Positions 6,317-6,512 of a DNA stretch of 6,512 nt are shown piece after piece. Source of the DNA: Bacteroidota bacterium (GTDB lineage: Bacteria > Bacteroidota > Bacteroidia > Bacteroidales > JADFUO01); the NCBI GenBank assembly GCA_015222115.1, contig JADFUO010000348.1, forward strand, positions 1 through 6,512, in the 5' to 3' direction. Positions within the stretch are counted from its first letter, which is position 1. Every line of letters begins with the position of its first letter. Under the pieces are notes generated by a model. The model saw only the letters and a program-made list of their open reading frames with translations. It was not told where the DNA came from and ran no database searches. A program made the translations under genes and the position numbers.

Positions 6317-6334
6317 TCCCGATAGCTATCGGGA
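6317..6334. repeat. Perfect 18-bp palindrome
   Basis: TCCCGATAGCTATCGGGA is a perfect palindrome with no spacer. I recall this word as a common dispersed palindrome in Bacteroidota genomes, though I cannot count it here. It is GC-rich against an AT-rich background and could be an extragenic repeat, a cruciform or a protein-binding site. Confidence 0.7.
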
Positions 6335-6358
6335 TTGAGGATAGATTTTAAAAATGGT

Positions 6359-6370
6359 ATCCATACGGAT
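6359..6370. repeat. Third copy of the ATCCGTATGGAT element, inverted
   Basis: ATCCATACGGAT is the reverse complement of the element at 1189-1200. A ten-base core is also shared with 1247-1256. Finding three copies in 6.5 kb, all in intergenic DNA, suggests a dispersed repeat family. Confidence 0.6.
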
Positions 6371-6419
6371 GCCCTTTGGTTATAGGGGAAATACAGGTAT
6401 AAAGGTATAAGGGGTATAA

Positions 6420-6512
6420 AGTCATTCGATAGTCATTCGATTGTAATTCAGTTGTAATTCAGTTGTAATTCAGTTGTAATTCAGTTGTAATTCAGTTGTA
6501 ATTCAGTTGTAA
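6420..6512. repeat. 11-bp tandem repeat array running off the window edge
   Basis: The array has two units of AGTCATTCGAT (6420-6430, 6431-6441), then six identical units of TGTAATTCAGT (6442-6507), and five bases of a seventh at the edge. The two unit types share GT-ATTC and the final T, so one probably derives from the other. A run of identical units indicates recent expansion. An 11-bp period is not a multiple of three, which argues against coding. It is preceded by an irregular AGGTATAA repeat (6395-6410, with a variant to 6420). Confidence 0.9.

Larger units (their letters stand above)
6038..6512. other. Gene-free region upstream of the permease
   Basis: No credible gene is found on either strand in these 475 bases. 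The region holds an 18/19-bp direct repeat (6050-6068 and 6171-6188), an AGGCTA hexamer tandem (6086-6103), an 18-bp perfect palindrome (6317-6334), a near-palindrome ATCCATACGGAT (6359-6370), an AGGTATAA repeat (6395-6420) and an 11-bp tandem array at the edge (6420-6512). The promoter for the minus-strand permease gene should lie in its left part. Confidence 0.7.

Noticed and set aside
6420..6512. CRISPR array
   Set aside because: The units are 11 bp, directly abutting with no spacers, and no cas gene is present. It is a plain tandem repeat.

Overview
The window is AT-rich with tightly spaced genes. It looks like a Bacteroidota chromosome, probably of the Bacteroidales/Marinilabiliales type. 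The evidence is: (i) the FtsH C-terminal half has wording I associate with that phylum (LLRAGRFDRQI, NPLVKVTIVPRG, GAAWYLPEERQITT); (ii) ftsH is followed by a LUD-domain gene, cdsA and a short phosphatidylserine decarboxylase, a gene order I recall from Bacteroidales; (iii) Shine-Dalgarno sequences are essentially absent; (iv) the spacers carry interspersed palindromes and short tandem repeats.

Left block, plus strand (1-4036): the 3' part of ftsH (its 5' part lies outside the window), a LutC/YkgG-type LUD protein, a four-helix-bundle protein of the 23S-rRNA-IVS/Avd superfamily, cdsA, and psd. CdsA makes CDP-diacylglycerol. Psd carries out the last step to phosphatidylethanolamine; the intermediate PssA step is not present here. 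cdsA and psd are separated by one base. The four-helix gene interrupts an otherwise housekeeping cluster and lies between perfect 14-bp inverted repeats, which suggests an inserted cassette.

Centre (4037-4288): the spacer between convergent genes contains a nested, mirror-arranged set of hairpin repeats. Two outer hairpins share identical 8-bp arms. The inner hairpins share a CTRAAG core and carry compensatory arm changes. It probably acts as a two-sided terminator and resembles REP/BIME-type elements.

Right block, minus strand (6037-4289): a PiT-superfamily permease, then, 6 bases downstream, a YjjG-type HAD nucleotidase. In the permease, both signature aspartates and the STTH histidine of phosphate PiT carriers are replaced, as in CysP sulfate permeases, so the usual label 'inorganic phosphate transporter' may be wrong.

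Right end (6038-6512): about 475 bases with no gene. It holds an 18/19-bp direct repeat bracketing a hexamer repeat, a perfect 18-bp palindrome, another copy of a near-palindrome also present after ftsH, and an 11-bp tandem array that runs off the window edge. I found no tRNA, rRNA, CRISPR array or transposase. Nothing here is clearly a new biological system. The most interesting points are the hairpin array, the inverted-repeat-flanked four-helix cassette and the likely misassigned transporter substrate.
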